Part shown: one piece after another, positions 49,122 to 58,174 of the stretch | Numbering within the stretch: the first letter of the stretch is position 1 | Layout: each line of letters starts with the position of its first letter | Assembly: GCA_022695795.1 (NCBI GenBank) | Contig: MU404066.1 | Coordinates: 310,001-374,000, forward strand | Direction of reading: 5' to 3' | Source: Biscogniauxia marginata | Taxonomy: Eukaryota; Ascomycota; Sordariomycetes; Xylariales; Xylariaceae | DNA: 64,000 bases | The notes under the pieces: generated by a model | Database searches by the model: none | Told to the model about the DNA's origin: nothing | Seen by the model: the letters and a program-made list of their open reading frames with translations, nothing else | Translations under genes and position numbers: made by a program

Positions 49122-50368
49122 ATACCAACAAGGTAAGAATCCCTATGTATTACTTAACAAAACTGGAAGAAAAACTAGGTATAAGGCTCTACGACACTTA
49201 TTTAATTGTAAGATCTAAACTACCTATATAGGTATGTAGCGCATACCTTTTAGTTTTAGGTAATTATAAGCGGCATGGCTCCAAGAATCACAGCAGTCAA
49301 GCGTATAATTACAAGTCGATGGTTTAACAGCAACCGGGATTTCGAAGCGTGAAAAAGGAGCAAATGCGCAACAAGACAGTATGACAAGTATTAATAACAT
49401 CGGCAAGTGCTCCAGCGACAGAAGTGTAAGATCCTATGTAATCCATGGAGGTCATGAAAACCCAAGTCGGCCTCTATCGTGGAAATATCGACGGTAAATA
49501 GAGCTGAAAGCCTTTTACATTCAAAGAATCTTACGCACCATGTCTATGTGTGCTGATCTCATAACTCTACGCCTAGTCAGAATGAGTTACTGAACGATTT
49601 GAATATAATATACGACTCGTTCCTACTTCTAATACTTGGACTTAGCCTTGTATGCACTCTGTAGTTAGGTAGGTAGTTCTCCTTGGGCAGCATAATGGAT
49701 ACTTATGCAGCAGACCAGCTTAGCATAAACGGTTCAGTATGGATTGTACGTCCGTATTCCTAGCGGATAAATTATGATTAATAATTGTGCAAGCCCCGAC
49801 TTACCTAAAGCGGCGTGGCTTAGGTAGGTACGTATCTTATGAGGTCACCTGAGTGCAGTAAGTACGGTAAATCCCATCTTCCGGGGGACGCAGTGACCAA
49901 GGCACCCCCGATCGCATTCACAGGTAGGTACCTATTGTCATGCACGAGAGGGGCAGTTTACTAGAACCCCCCCCCTCGTTTGTCCACATATCGTAGACAT
50001 CAACTTCAACTCATACATACATACCAGATATCTCGGTTACCACATTTGTTTCCAGAAACCAACTTTTGTGCTACCAGCCCCTTGCGCTCTCGACAACGGT
50101 ACGTGTGCCCAAGGTCCTGCTATTCTACCGCATTCCATTGCCCGCCCAAGCCCGCGCTGCCTGACAACCTGCGATCCAATATTCTTGCAGGTGGGGCAAT
50201 TTGCGGCTGTCATGTTTTTATTTTTTGCTTTTCTTTTCCTACCAGGCCCTTAAGATCCTTCCGACCGCTGACTCTTGACGCTAACAACTTCTTCTCCTAT
50301 CGAGCAGATCATTTTCATCCACTACCACCACCTTGAACAAACAGCAAGACTTCGCGAGCATTGCCAAG
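49122..50368. promoter_or_regulatory. Interval between the retrotransposon and RanBP1
   Basis: The right part (49980-50368) is a pyrimidine-rich leader and promoter for RanBP1; possible 5'-UTR introns were not resolved. GTAGGTAC motifs occur at about 49670, 49825 and 49925. One short signal-peptide-like frame lies at 49224-49406 and is listed separately. Confidence 0.5.
49224..49406 (-). CDS. Possible small secreted cysteine-containing peptide (speculative)
   Basis: A 60-residue frame starts MPMLLILVILSCCAFA, which reads like a secretion signal, and the remaining ~44 residues contain three cysteines (STCNYTLDCCDSW). It sits about 100 bp beyond the right LTR of the dead retrotransposon. Frames this short arise by chance, there is no recognised homologue and no transcript evidence, so this is only a candidate. 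Confidence 0.2.
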   Translation of the reverse strand: MPMLLILVILSCCAFAPFSRFEIPVAVKPSTCNYTLDCCDSWSHAAYNYLKLKGMRYIPI

Positions 50369-51284
50369 ATGAGCGCTGCCGAGAACACTGAACCCAAGGT
50401 CGAGGAGACCAAGCCCGCCGAGACGACCGAGACCAAGCCCCTCGCTTCGTCCTCTGTTTTCTCCATGTTTGGTGGCGGCGCAAAGAAGGAGAAGAAGGAC
50501 GACGACGATGACCGTGGCGACAACTCTGGCAGCGCCAAGGCTCAGCGTGAGGCGGCTGCTGCTGCCAAAGGCGACGATGAAGTGAGCCATCCCTTGCCTG
50601 GTTCGGAATTATACCGCTAACCATGTCGCCGTATAGGAGCAACCGCCCGAGTCCGACGACGTCCACTTTGAGCCCGTCCTCAAGCTCACCGAGCAGATCG
50701 AGACGGTGACGCACGAGGAGTCGGAGGAGCAGATCTTCAACATGCGATGCAAGATGTTCAAGTTTATCCCAGACACTCGTGAGTGGAAGGAGCGCGGCAC
50801 TGGCCCTCTCCGCCTCCTCAAGCACAAGGAAAACGGCAAGACCCGCCTGGTCATGCGACGAGACAAGACCCTCAAGGTCTGTGCCAACCACTACAGTATG
50901 CTTCTCACCCAATCGCTGTAACAAGCTTTTCGCGGCGCCTACTAATGATCCTCCCCAGTTACCCCCGAGATGACCATTGCCCCCATGTCTACCAGCGATC
51001 GGGCCTGGCTCTGGAATGTGGCCGCCGATGTTAGTGAGGGCGAGCCTGAGGCTATCACCGTCTCTGTCCGTCTGGCTAACGCCGAGAGTATGCAACCCCC
51101 CGTGCGGCCGGCAAAACGGATGTCGTCAGGCTAATACATTCTTCTAGATGCTACTCTATTCAAGGAGGCTTGGCTCAAGGCGCAGAAGGACAATGAGGTC
51201 CTGTTCAATAGCGAGGAGGAAGCGACCAAGGCCGAGGAGTCCAAGGCCGAGGAGAAGAAGGAAGAAGTGGCGGCCGCTTCGTAA
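50369..51284 (+). CDS. yrb1: Ran-specific GTPase-activating protein 1 (RanBP1/Yrb1)
   Basis: Exons 50369-50581, 50637-50895, 50959-51087 and 51148-51284 join in frame for 245 residues. The Ran-binding domain (about 80-215) shows [73 protein letters not shown] and the [11 protein letters not shown] core. The N terminus is acidic and Lys-rich, and the C terminus ends in a Glu/Lys/Ala-rich tail, both typical of fungal Yrb1. The protein binds Ran-GTP and helps RanGAP release Ran from exported cargo. The in-frame TTG upstream at 50333 was not used because ATG 50369 starts the conserved acidic N terminus. Confidence 0.93.
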
Positions 51285-52488
51285 AGACATTGATCACTGG
51301 TATAATCAATGATTGCCCCCCCCCTCCCACGAACCCTACCATATCACAGGCCCCAATTCCCCAATCGTTCCCCATTCATGCACAGAATTCAGTACTCTTG
51401 TCCGACTATTGAGTAGCTGGTGGTGTAGGAGGTTGGAAAGGCAAGGTGTCTGAGTCGCATCGTTTGACGGATGATGGTAATAATGAGCAAGATGCACTAG
51501 ATAGTCATCGATGGATCGAGATATCCCCAGGATCACGACATCATGTTTCCTCACAAAACCCCCTGTTATGATCAATATACCTTGGTCCTCCCATTTTACA
51601 GTTCCCAGTCATGACACCGAATAGACTTCAAAAAGCTACGGCGCTTTCGTGGCTCATCTTGTGTTCGATGCGATTTGGTGCAATATGCCTACGTGGTGAT
51701 GGTTACGAATTATATACGGCCAAATGAAAAATGATATTCACCTATGTATAATATATCGGGTATGAAACTACCTACCTACCTCCTAACATACCTCCTAAGG
51801 GTTGCCATTTTTTGTGCTCGATCTTTGTCGCTTGTCATGGCTTGTGATTAAATGTATACCTCAGGTAAACATATCAGCTGCCCTTTGTACGTTATGTACT
51901 CATACACGAGTATGTACGTATGTACCTAAAGTACTTGGACCACCTAAGGTGTAGGTACCTACATACTAGTGGACCTTCACCCTCCTACAACTCAACTCAA
52001 GGAGTGCCGGTATGATTATTATTTGGTCTTTTCTCTTTTCTCTTCTCCGCGCCCTCTTCTCTTCCCTCACCAGCTCCTAAACATTACGTTTACCATTCCC
52101 GAATGCCACGATGGATTAAAAATGATTTAATCGACATCACGTGATCTCGCGTGCGTTTTCCGACTGGGCGCGTCGCATATCGCTTCGATTGGAGAAAAAG
52201 TTGCCTGATGAGAGGCACTTGCATAAGCACATGTGATTTATCACTACATAACTCTCACTCTCTCATACACATTTTCTCTTCCCCTCTCCTCACACACACA
52301 CACACACACACACACATGCGCTGTTCACTTCATTCTTCCACCCTCACAGCTGATATCCCGCCGTCTCCGGTACTAGTATATCAGCTACGTCTCCTCATTT
52401 AAAGAACACAAGCGCTTCGTGTTCCTTATAGACTATTCGTCTTGTTCGTTACCTGTCCCCTGGCCCGAGCACCCGCCTACGGACGGAG
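51285..52488. other. Intergenic interval
   Basis: 3' region of RanBP1 and promoter of the DUF4211 gene, which are in tandem. It has TACC/GTAC motif runs at 51770-51960, a (CA)13 microsatellite at 52291-52316 and no gene. Confidence 0.55.
52291..52316. repeat. (CA)13 microsatellite
   Basis: Twenty-six bases of perfect CA repeat, about 170 bp before the start of the DUF4211 gene. Confidence 0.95.
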
Positions 52489-54006
52489 ATGGCGCCAAAG
52501 AGTAAGAAGAAGAAGAACCAGACGCGGCTTACTTTCGAGCCTGTTGCGTCATCAAGCTCTCCCAACCCGGGCATATCCACCGCCAAAGTACGCTTCTCCG
52601 GTGCTGCGACTAGCAGTCCGAGTCGGCCCCCTGTGGTCGATCTGGATGACTCGGACGATGACGCTCCCATAGTAGCCTCCAGTTCCTCAAGACCTTCACG
52701 TCCTGCCTTTATCAAGCTCGACGATTCAGACGATTCAGACGTGGTGTCCCCCACAAAGAGAAGAAAGATGTCACATGCGCCCTCTTCAAGTGCCAAATCT
52801 CAGAAGAATGACGACGCATCTGATACTGATAGTATCCAGCCTATTACACCCGGGAGACTTAAGAGGCCAAATCAAACCGCATCATCTCCTACTAAGCAGA
52901 GCCGACACAAGGGCCATCGCTCAGAGAAGCAGAAGAAAATGGAACTTCTTCGACGTCGACGTGCTGGAGAGAAGATAGATAAATTAACATCATCAGAATC
53001 ATCGGATGATGACAAGGAACCTCGAGGATTGTTTGACACTGACTCGGAAAACGAGTTCGAGGTTCTCAAACAGTTTGACGACGACGAGGAACCGGAAGAG
53101 GCAGAAAAAGTATCCGCCCAAAAGAAATCAGCTCGAAAGAAACGCAAAGAAAAAGAAGCAAACGACAACAGTGATGACGACCTAGACGACTTCGTTACTG
53201 ATGATGACGACGCCCCAATAGGGGCTCCTGCGTACCTGGACATTCCCCTCGAGTTCACGTCACAAGCTCACAAACCCCTGAAGGACCAATTCCCCTATGC
53301 TGTCGAGTGGCTAGTCCACAACCGAATCAACCCGGCCTTCGAGCGAAAGGACGCCGTGTACTCCAATGCCTGGCGCAAGCTAGACGACGAGGTCCACGGC
53401 CTTGCAAGCTCCAAGTTTACCTCATCAGCATGGAAGCCCGAGTTCTACCGTGCGTTAAAGGGTCGGCCCGGAATGGAGACGTATGAGCTGCCCCCGGGCA
53501 GTACCGAGCGCATCTCGAACACGTGTGAGGCCTGCGGCCGCAGCGGCCACCCAGCTAGCTGGAGGGTCGTCTTCGAGGGGCAGCCGTACTACAAGGACAC
53601 GCTCGCCGAAGTGGAATCGGACTCGGACTCGCACACCGACGACGGCGACGACGCCGCGTCGGTCGACACGCAGGGGATGGAGCTCCCGCCCACGACGAAG
53701 GAGTGGTACGTGGGCGCCGTGTGCTGCAGCAACGCCGAGACGGCGCACCGCCTGATCCACTGGAAGCACGCGCTGAAGAGCTGGGTCGAGGAGCGGCTCG
53801 AGGACGAGGGCTGGATGGCGGCCGGGCGGCTCCGCGAGCGCGAGCGCATGAAGGCGCGCAGGCGCGCCCGCCTCGCCAACGCCATCGTCGACGGCTGGCG
53901 CGACCAGGGCACCGTCGCCGCGCTCTACGGGGACTTCAAGAAGAACCTCGAGGAGGCGAGGAACAAGGCTACTACGGGGAGGGGGCTGAGGGGGCGGTTT
54001 CGCTAG
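52489..54006 (+). CDS. DUF4211-domain nuclear protein with PIP-box-like N terminus
   Basis: Intronless frame of 505 residues. The first 20 residues include KKKKNQTRLTFEP: basic residues then QTRLTF, close to the PCNA-binding PIP pattern (Q-x-x-hydrophobic-x-x-aromatic), although only one aromatic follows. Residues 20-235 are low complexity, with Ser/Asp acidic clusters alternating with Lys/Arg stretches such as SPTKRRKM and KKSARKKRKEKE. From about 240 the conserved domain begins (YLDIPLEFTSQAHKPLKDQF, PYAVEWLVHNRINPAF) and contains CEACGRSGHPASWRVVF and the later VGAVCCSNAETAHRLIHW, giving paired cysteines that may bind metal. I recognise this as the fungal DUF4211 layout. A nuclear role is inferred; the molecular function is not known. 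Confidence 0.85.
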   Translation: MAPKSKKKKNQTRLTFEPVASSSSPNPGISTAKVRFSGAATSSPSRPPVVDLDDSDDDAPIVASSSSRPSRPAFIKLDDSDDSDVVSPTKRRKMSHAPSSSAKSQKNDDASDTDSIQPITPGRLKRPNQTASSPTKQSRHKGHRSEKQKKMELLRRRRAGEKIDKLTSSESSDDDKEPRGLFDTDSENEFEVLKQFDDDEEPEEAEKVSAQKKSARKKRKEKEANDNSDDDLDDFVTDDDDAPIGAPAYLDIPLEFTSQAHKPLKDQFPYAVEWLVHNRINPAFERKDAVYSNAWRKLDDEVHGLASSKFTSSAWKPEFYRALKGRPGMETYELPPGSTERISNTCEACGRSGHPASWRVVFEGQPYYKDTLAEVESDSDSHTDDGDDAASVDTQGMELPPTTKEWYVGAVCCSNAETAHRLIHWKHALKSWVEERLEDEGWMAAGRLRERERMKARRRARLANAIVDGWRDQGTVAALYGDFKKNLEEARNKATTGRGLRGRFR

Positions 54007-55161
54007 GGAAAGGAAAGGGGGGAGGTGGTTTTCACGCTGGTGGCGAGGTTATTGCTTGGCTAACTTGCTGGCCTTTCTCCTTTTCCTTCCTCGACGTGTT
54101 TCCCTTTTCCCCTTTCCCTTTTCCCCTTTCCCTTTTCCCCTTTCCCTTTTCCCCTTTCCCTTTTCCCCTTTCCCTTTTCCCCTTTCCCTTTTCCCCTTTC
54201 CCTTTTGCCGAGTCGCCATTTTGCGGAATTTGGAGGGGTGAGAAATGCTTAGGCAGGGTGTGAGGAGGGACGTTCACGTGAAGCGGGCGGTTTAGATTGT
54301 CGTCATTCTTCTTCCGTACGTCGTTGAAACCCGAGGGGGGACGCGTTCTCTTCCTCCTCCTCCTCCTCTTTTCTATGGCCTACAATTCCCACCCTATAGC
54401 ATGATTACGGACACGCGTATCTGCCTTTACCGGACCGCCTCGGATTATTCCCCCCTCGCGCTTGACTGATTGGCTAGTCTCTGGTATTCTGTCTATTACC
54501 TTGCAGTGTCGGAAAAGGGGTGGTGGGGGGGGGGGGGGAACTTAGACGAAGGGTCGGGCTTTCCTTGGTGAGATGAGATCAGGGACGCGGAAAGGAGGGG
54601 GATAGGGAAGATAAGCTTTTACGGGGAAGGGAAAAAGTGGCTACGACAAAATAGGAGAGAAGATGAGAATTTTCACTCCCGCGAAGGTGGCCCGGTCCCC
54701 TAGATAGAGAGACAGAGATATGTGCGCATTGTATTGCGATGCGGAATGAATTGCAAATTTGTCTTCGTTGTAATTCATCTAAACATACCTACCATAGGTA
54801 CACCTGAATTAGGTCATTCGTGACGAGATTATGAAAAAAAAAGTAAATGGATTCGAATTAATCGTTTCATATTGAATGACCACAAAGAACTTTCTATTGT
54901 ATTTAAACAGGAACAGTCCTATCAACACAACACAACACAGCCCCTCCCCCGAATTTTTCTCCTTTCCCCTTTTGCCCTTTCACATAACCTTTCCCTTCCA
55001 TCCTTCCTTCCTCTACTCCCTACCCTATCCCATACATCTCTCCCAAGTTACATAGCTAAGAGAAGGGAGGAGAGATGTTGCTAGGTAACTAGATAGGTAG
55101 GTAGGTATATAACATACCATAACTAGGCACCTAACTAACCCCGATCAATCCCTCCTCCACC
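54007..55161. other. Convergent intergenic region, DUF4211 gene / TrpC
   Basis: 3' ends of convergent genes. It contains the 14-bp minisatellite described separately, a 14-base G run at 54525-54538, and TAGGTAGG motifs just after the TrpC stop. No gene. Confidence 0.6.
54102..54207. repeat. 14-bp minisatellite (CCCTTTTCCCCTTT)n
   Basis: About 7.5 near-perfect copies of a pure pyrimidine 14-mer, roughly 100 bp after the DUF4211 stop codon. Such tracts can adopt unusual DNA structures and tend to vary in length. Confidence 0.93.
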
Positions 55162-57576
55162 CTATCTAATCCCCTTAGCCACCCTCACAAACTCCCGTAT
55201 CCGCTCCAGGCTCTGCGTCCCATCGGGGCCCTCAACGCCGGTACTCGCGTCGACGCCTGCGATGCCCGCGACGCCGTCGGCGCCGGCAGCGGCCAGGACG
55301 TCGGCGACGTTCTCGGGGGCCAGGCCGCCGGCGAGCAGGACGCGGAGCGCGGGGTCGGCCGCGAGCGCGGCCTTGACGGCGACGGCGTCGAGGAGCCGGC
55401 CCGAGCCGCCCGCGTCGCCCGCGTCGAGCAGCGGCAGCGCGTGGTGCCCGCGGGCGCCGAGCCCGGGCTCGCCCGGCGCGAACCGCCGGAGCACGGGGAC
55501 CGGGATCGACGCGGCCCACTCGAGGGGCTCGCGGCCGTGCAGCTGCACCGCGTCGAGGGCGTAGCGCGCCGTCAGGGCGAGCACCTCGGCCAGCGGCTGG
55601 TCGAGGAAGACGCCGACGAGGAGGGGGCGGCGGCGGTGGTGGGAGGAGGAGGAGGGAGATGGCCGGAGGCGGAGCGCTGAGGCGGCGAAGAAGTCGGTTG
55701 CCGTGTTCGTGGGGATGATGGGTTCTTCGGCTGAGGCGGAGGAGGAGAGAGAGGAAGGATGCGAGAACTGGTGGATCGCGTCCGATATGGCTAGAGCGGC
55801 CGAGTCGGTGACGGTGCGCCTGCGTCCCGGCACTAGGATTATGCCGATGAGGTCCGCGCCCGCCTCAGCGGCCGCGATGGCGGCTTCGGGGGTGCGTGTC
55901 CCGCAGATCTTGACGAGGAGGGGCTCGGGCTTAGTTTCTTGGGCGGCGTTGGTCTGGCCAGAGCAGAGCTGTCGGATGAACTGCGAGGCGTCGGGGGCGC
56001 GCATGATGGCCTCGCCCACGAGGATGGCGTTGACGCCGTCATTGTGGTTGGCGACTACGTCGTCGTGCGTGTTGATGCCGCTGAGCGCGCAGATGATCGT
56101 CTCCTTCGGCACTAAGCTGCGCAGTCTGCTCGTGGTGCCGAGGTCGACTTCGAAGGATTCTAGATTGCGGTTGTTGACCCCGATGACCTTAGACCCCAAC
56201 TTCACCGCCGTCGCCATCTCCTCTGCGTTCTGCACCTCGACAAGGGGCTCCATACCCAGTGATAGAGAGTATTTGTAGAGTCTAGTTAGTTGTTCCTCGT
56301 CTAACATCTTCACGATGAGGAGGACAGTGTCCGCGCCAGCCAGTCGCGCCTCGAGGATCTGGTACTCCTCGAAGATAAACTCCTTGCGTAGCACCGCGGG
56401 CCGGTTGGGCATCGCATTCAGCACTTGCCTTACCGCACGGAGATCCTCAATACTACCCTTAAACCAGTCTGGCTCCGTGAGAACTGAAATGACACTGGCT
56501 CCTGCTAAGGCGTATTTCTGGGCTTGGGTCGGCGCATCAATGTCTATCGCAAATATCCCCTTCGATGGTGAACCTCGTTTGATCTCAGCCATCAACGAGA
56601 CATCGAAGGGACTCACTCGTAAGCGGTCGACAAAAGAGATCTGTGGCGGTGCTGCACTAAGTCTATAAGCAGCTTCGAGGTCCTTGGGCCGTTGTGACGG
56701 GATCTTCTTCTGGGCAGCAACGGCTTCCTTCCTCCGGACGTAGATTTGCTGTAGAATATTATTCTTCTTAGGGCCCGCCGGCGAGGGCTTTTCGAGGCCA
56801 TTCGTAATCTTATTAGCTGCTGCTAACTTCTGTAGGCGCTCGTTGTCGGCCCAGGTGCCTCCTTGCAAGCGGAGGAAGTTCTTGATCATGACTCGACCAC
56901 CAGCCGAGAGAATACCCTCCGGATGGAATTGGACGCCTTCGACTGTGAGCTCTTTATGTCGCACCCCCATGATGACGCCTTTCGAGCCATCGGCCTTCGG
57001 TATCCAGGACGTCACCTCGAGAGATTTGGGGAGGGTGACATGGGTTCCGGCTAGTGAGTGGTACCGAGTGACGGGAAGGTTTTGCGCCATTCCAACATAG
57101 ACCCCCTTAGAGTCGTGTGTCAGTGGCGACGTCTTCCCGTGCAGGATCTCACCTGCGGAGCTCACTTCACCTCCATATACGTCGAAAATGCACTGGCTAG
57201 ATTGAATGTTAGGCATCAAAAGCTCGTCGGCACGCCCAGACATTCAATCGACTCACAGGCCCATGCAGACCCCAAACACGGGGATTTTGCCGGCGAAGTG
57301 TCTGATGGCGTCGCGACTGATACCGGAATCGGTAACTGGATGCCCGGGACCGGGGCTTATAACCAATTGGGTGGGGTTTTCGGCGATGAGCTCGTCGAGA
57401 GTTATCTGGTCATTTCGATATACTGTGACCTTTGCGCCCTCGAGTACAAGATACTGGTAGACATTCCACACGAAAGAGTCATAGTTGTCAATCAGGATGA
57501 GATTCGAGGCCGTCGGCACTGGAGGCGAAGGGTCTGGATGGTGGGGTGAATGGTCTATGATATCGGCTGAGGCCAT
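55162..57576 (-). CDS. trpC: Trifunctional tryptophan biosynthesis protein TrpC (GATase / IGPS / PRAI)
   Basis: Exon 1 57257-57576 and exon 2 55162-57196 join in frame for 784 residues; the joint restores [15 protein letters not shown]. The first domain (about 25-215) is the glutamine amidotransferase of anthranilate synthase: [19 protein letters not shown], catalytic Cys 104 in GVCMGL, and the HPE of VQFHPEG near 198-200. The second domain (about 250-520) is indole-3-glycerol-phosphate synthase ([33 protein letters not shown]). The third (about 534-784) is phosphoribosylanthranilate isomerase ([14 protein letters not shown]). This domain order is the standard one for filamentous ascomycetes. 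The start [15 protein letters not shown] matches the family pattern VDHSPHHP; an ATG 60 bp upstream was not chosen. GC content rises steeply over the isomerase part. Confidence 0.95.
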
Positions 57577-57676
57577 GGCTCCGATTTCTATTGAGAGTTC
57601 CTCGATGTCCCAGAGTTTTGTATTTGGTATAATCACTTATATCCGTGGCAATGGTAAGAATGGGGAATGCGTCGTC

Positions 57677-57683
57677 TGAGTCA
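57677..57683. promoter_or_regulatory. CPC1/Gcn4 response element, TGAGTCA
   Basis: A perfect TGAGTCA palindromic core 101 bp upstream of the TrpC start. CPC1/Gcn4 binds TGACTCA and activates amino-acid biosynthesis on starvation; tryptophan genes are classic targets. Site identity is seen; function is inferred from this knowledge. Confidence 0.75.
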
Positions 57684-57821
57684 TTTGAAAATTGAAGATT
57701 CCTCGAGGGTCTGTAGACGGCTGAGAACTTGAATAAGACATCTTCACAAAGATGACTGGGCAAATTGATCGAATTGGAATAGGTACGTAGTATAAGGCTA
57801 AGTCAGCAGAGGGAGGAATTT

Positions 57822-57837
57822 ATTGGGTTCTGATTGG
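57822..57837 (-). promoter_or_regulatory. Two CCAAT boxes (ATTGG on plus)
   Basis: ATTGG at 57822-57826 and 57833-57837, 11 bp apart, midway between the TrpC and Nup188 starts. CCAAT is the recognition site of the HAP/CBF complex. Orientation and spacing suit use by TrpC, but no function is shown. Confidence 0.5.
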
Positions 57838-58174
57838 TTCTGTAGCAGCTCGGTGGGGTAGGCTACTGCAAGGCTGCAATTTGACACTCAGGTACGAATG
57901 TTATTTTAGCGTACCAAGCTGCCAAGTACCTTAGTATACAGGGAACAACACCTGGAGCTCTGACCCCCAAACCTTTTTTTTCTGGTAGCCCTGGTAGCTT
58001 TGAACGGCGCCGTAGCTGCAACCCGCGATTTTCTTAACTTTGAGTACCTTTCCAGATTCAGAGCGCGTCGCAGTTTAAAAGAAAAGGCTACACACATCGA
58101 CGCAAAAACCTGCACCAACCTCGCATGCATTGGATGTATAAACAGGTGCGCATTGCCTGCTGATACTTCCAGCA

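Larger units (their letters stand above)
57577..58174. promoter_or_regulatory. Divergent promoter region, TrpC / Nup188
   Basis: A 598 bp region between opposite start codons, carrying the CPC1-type site and two reverse CCAAT boxes listed below. It is short for a region driving an amino-acid gene and a nuclear-pore gene in opposite directions. Confidence 0.65.

Noticed and set aside
57577..57636. Upstream ATG for TrpC at 57636
   Set aside because: It would add 20 residues not seen in the family; the start at 57576 begins with the conserved DHSPHHP context and leaves the CPC1 site at a usual distance.
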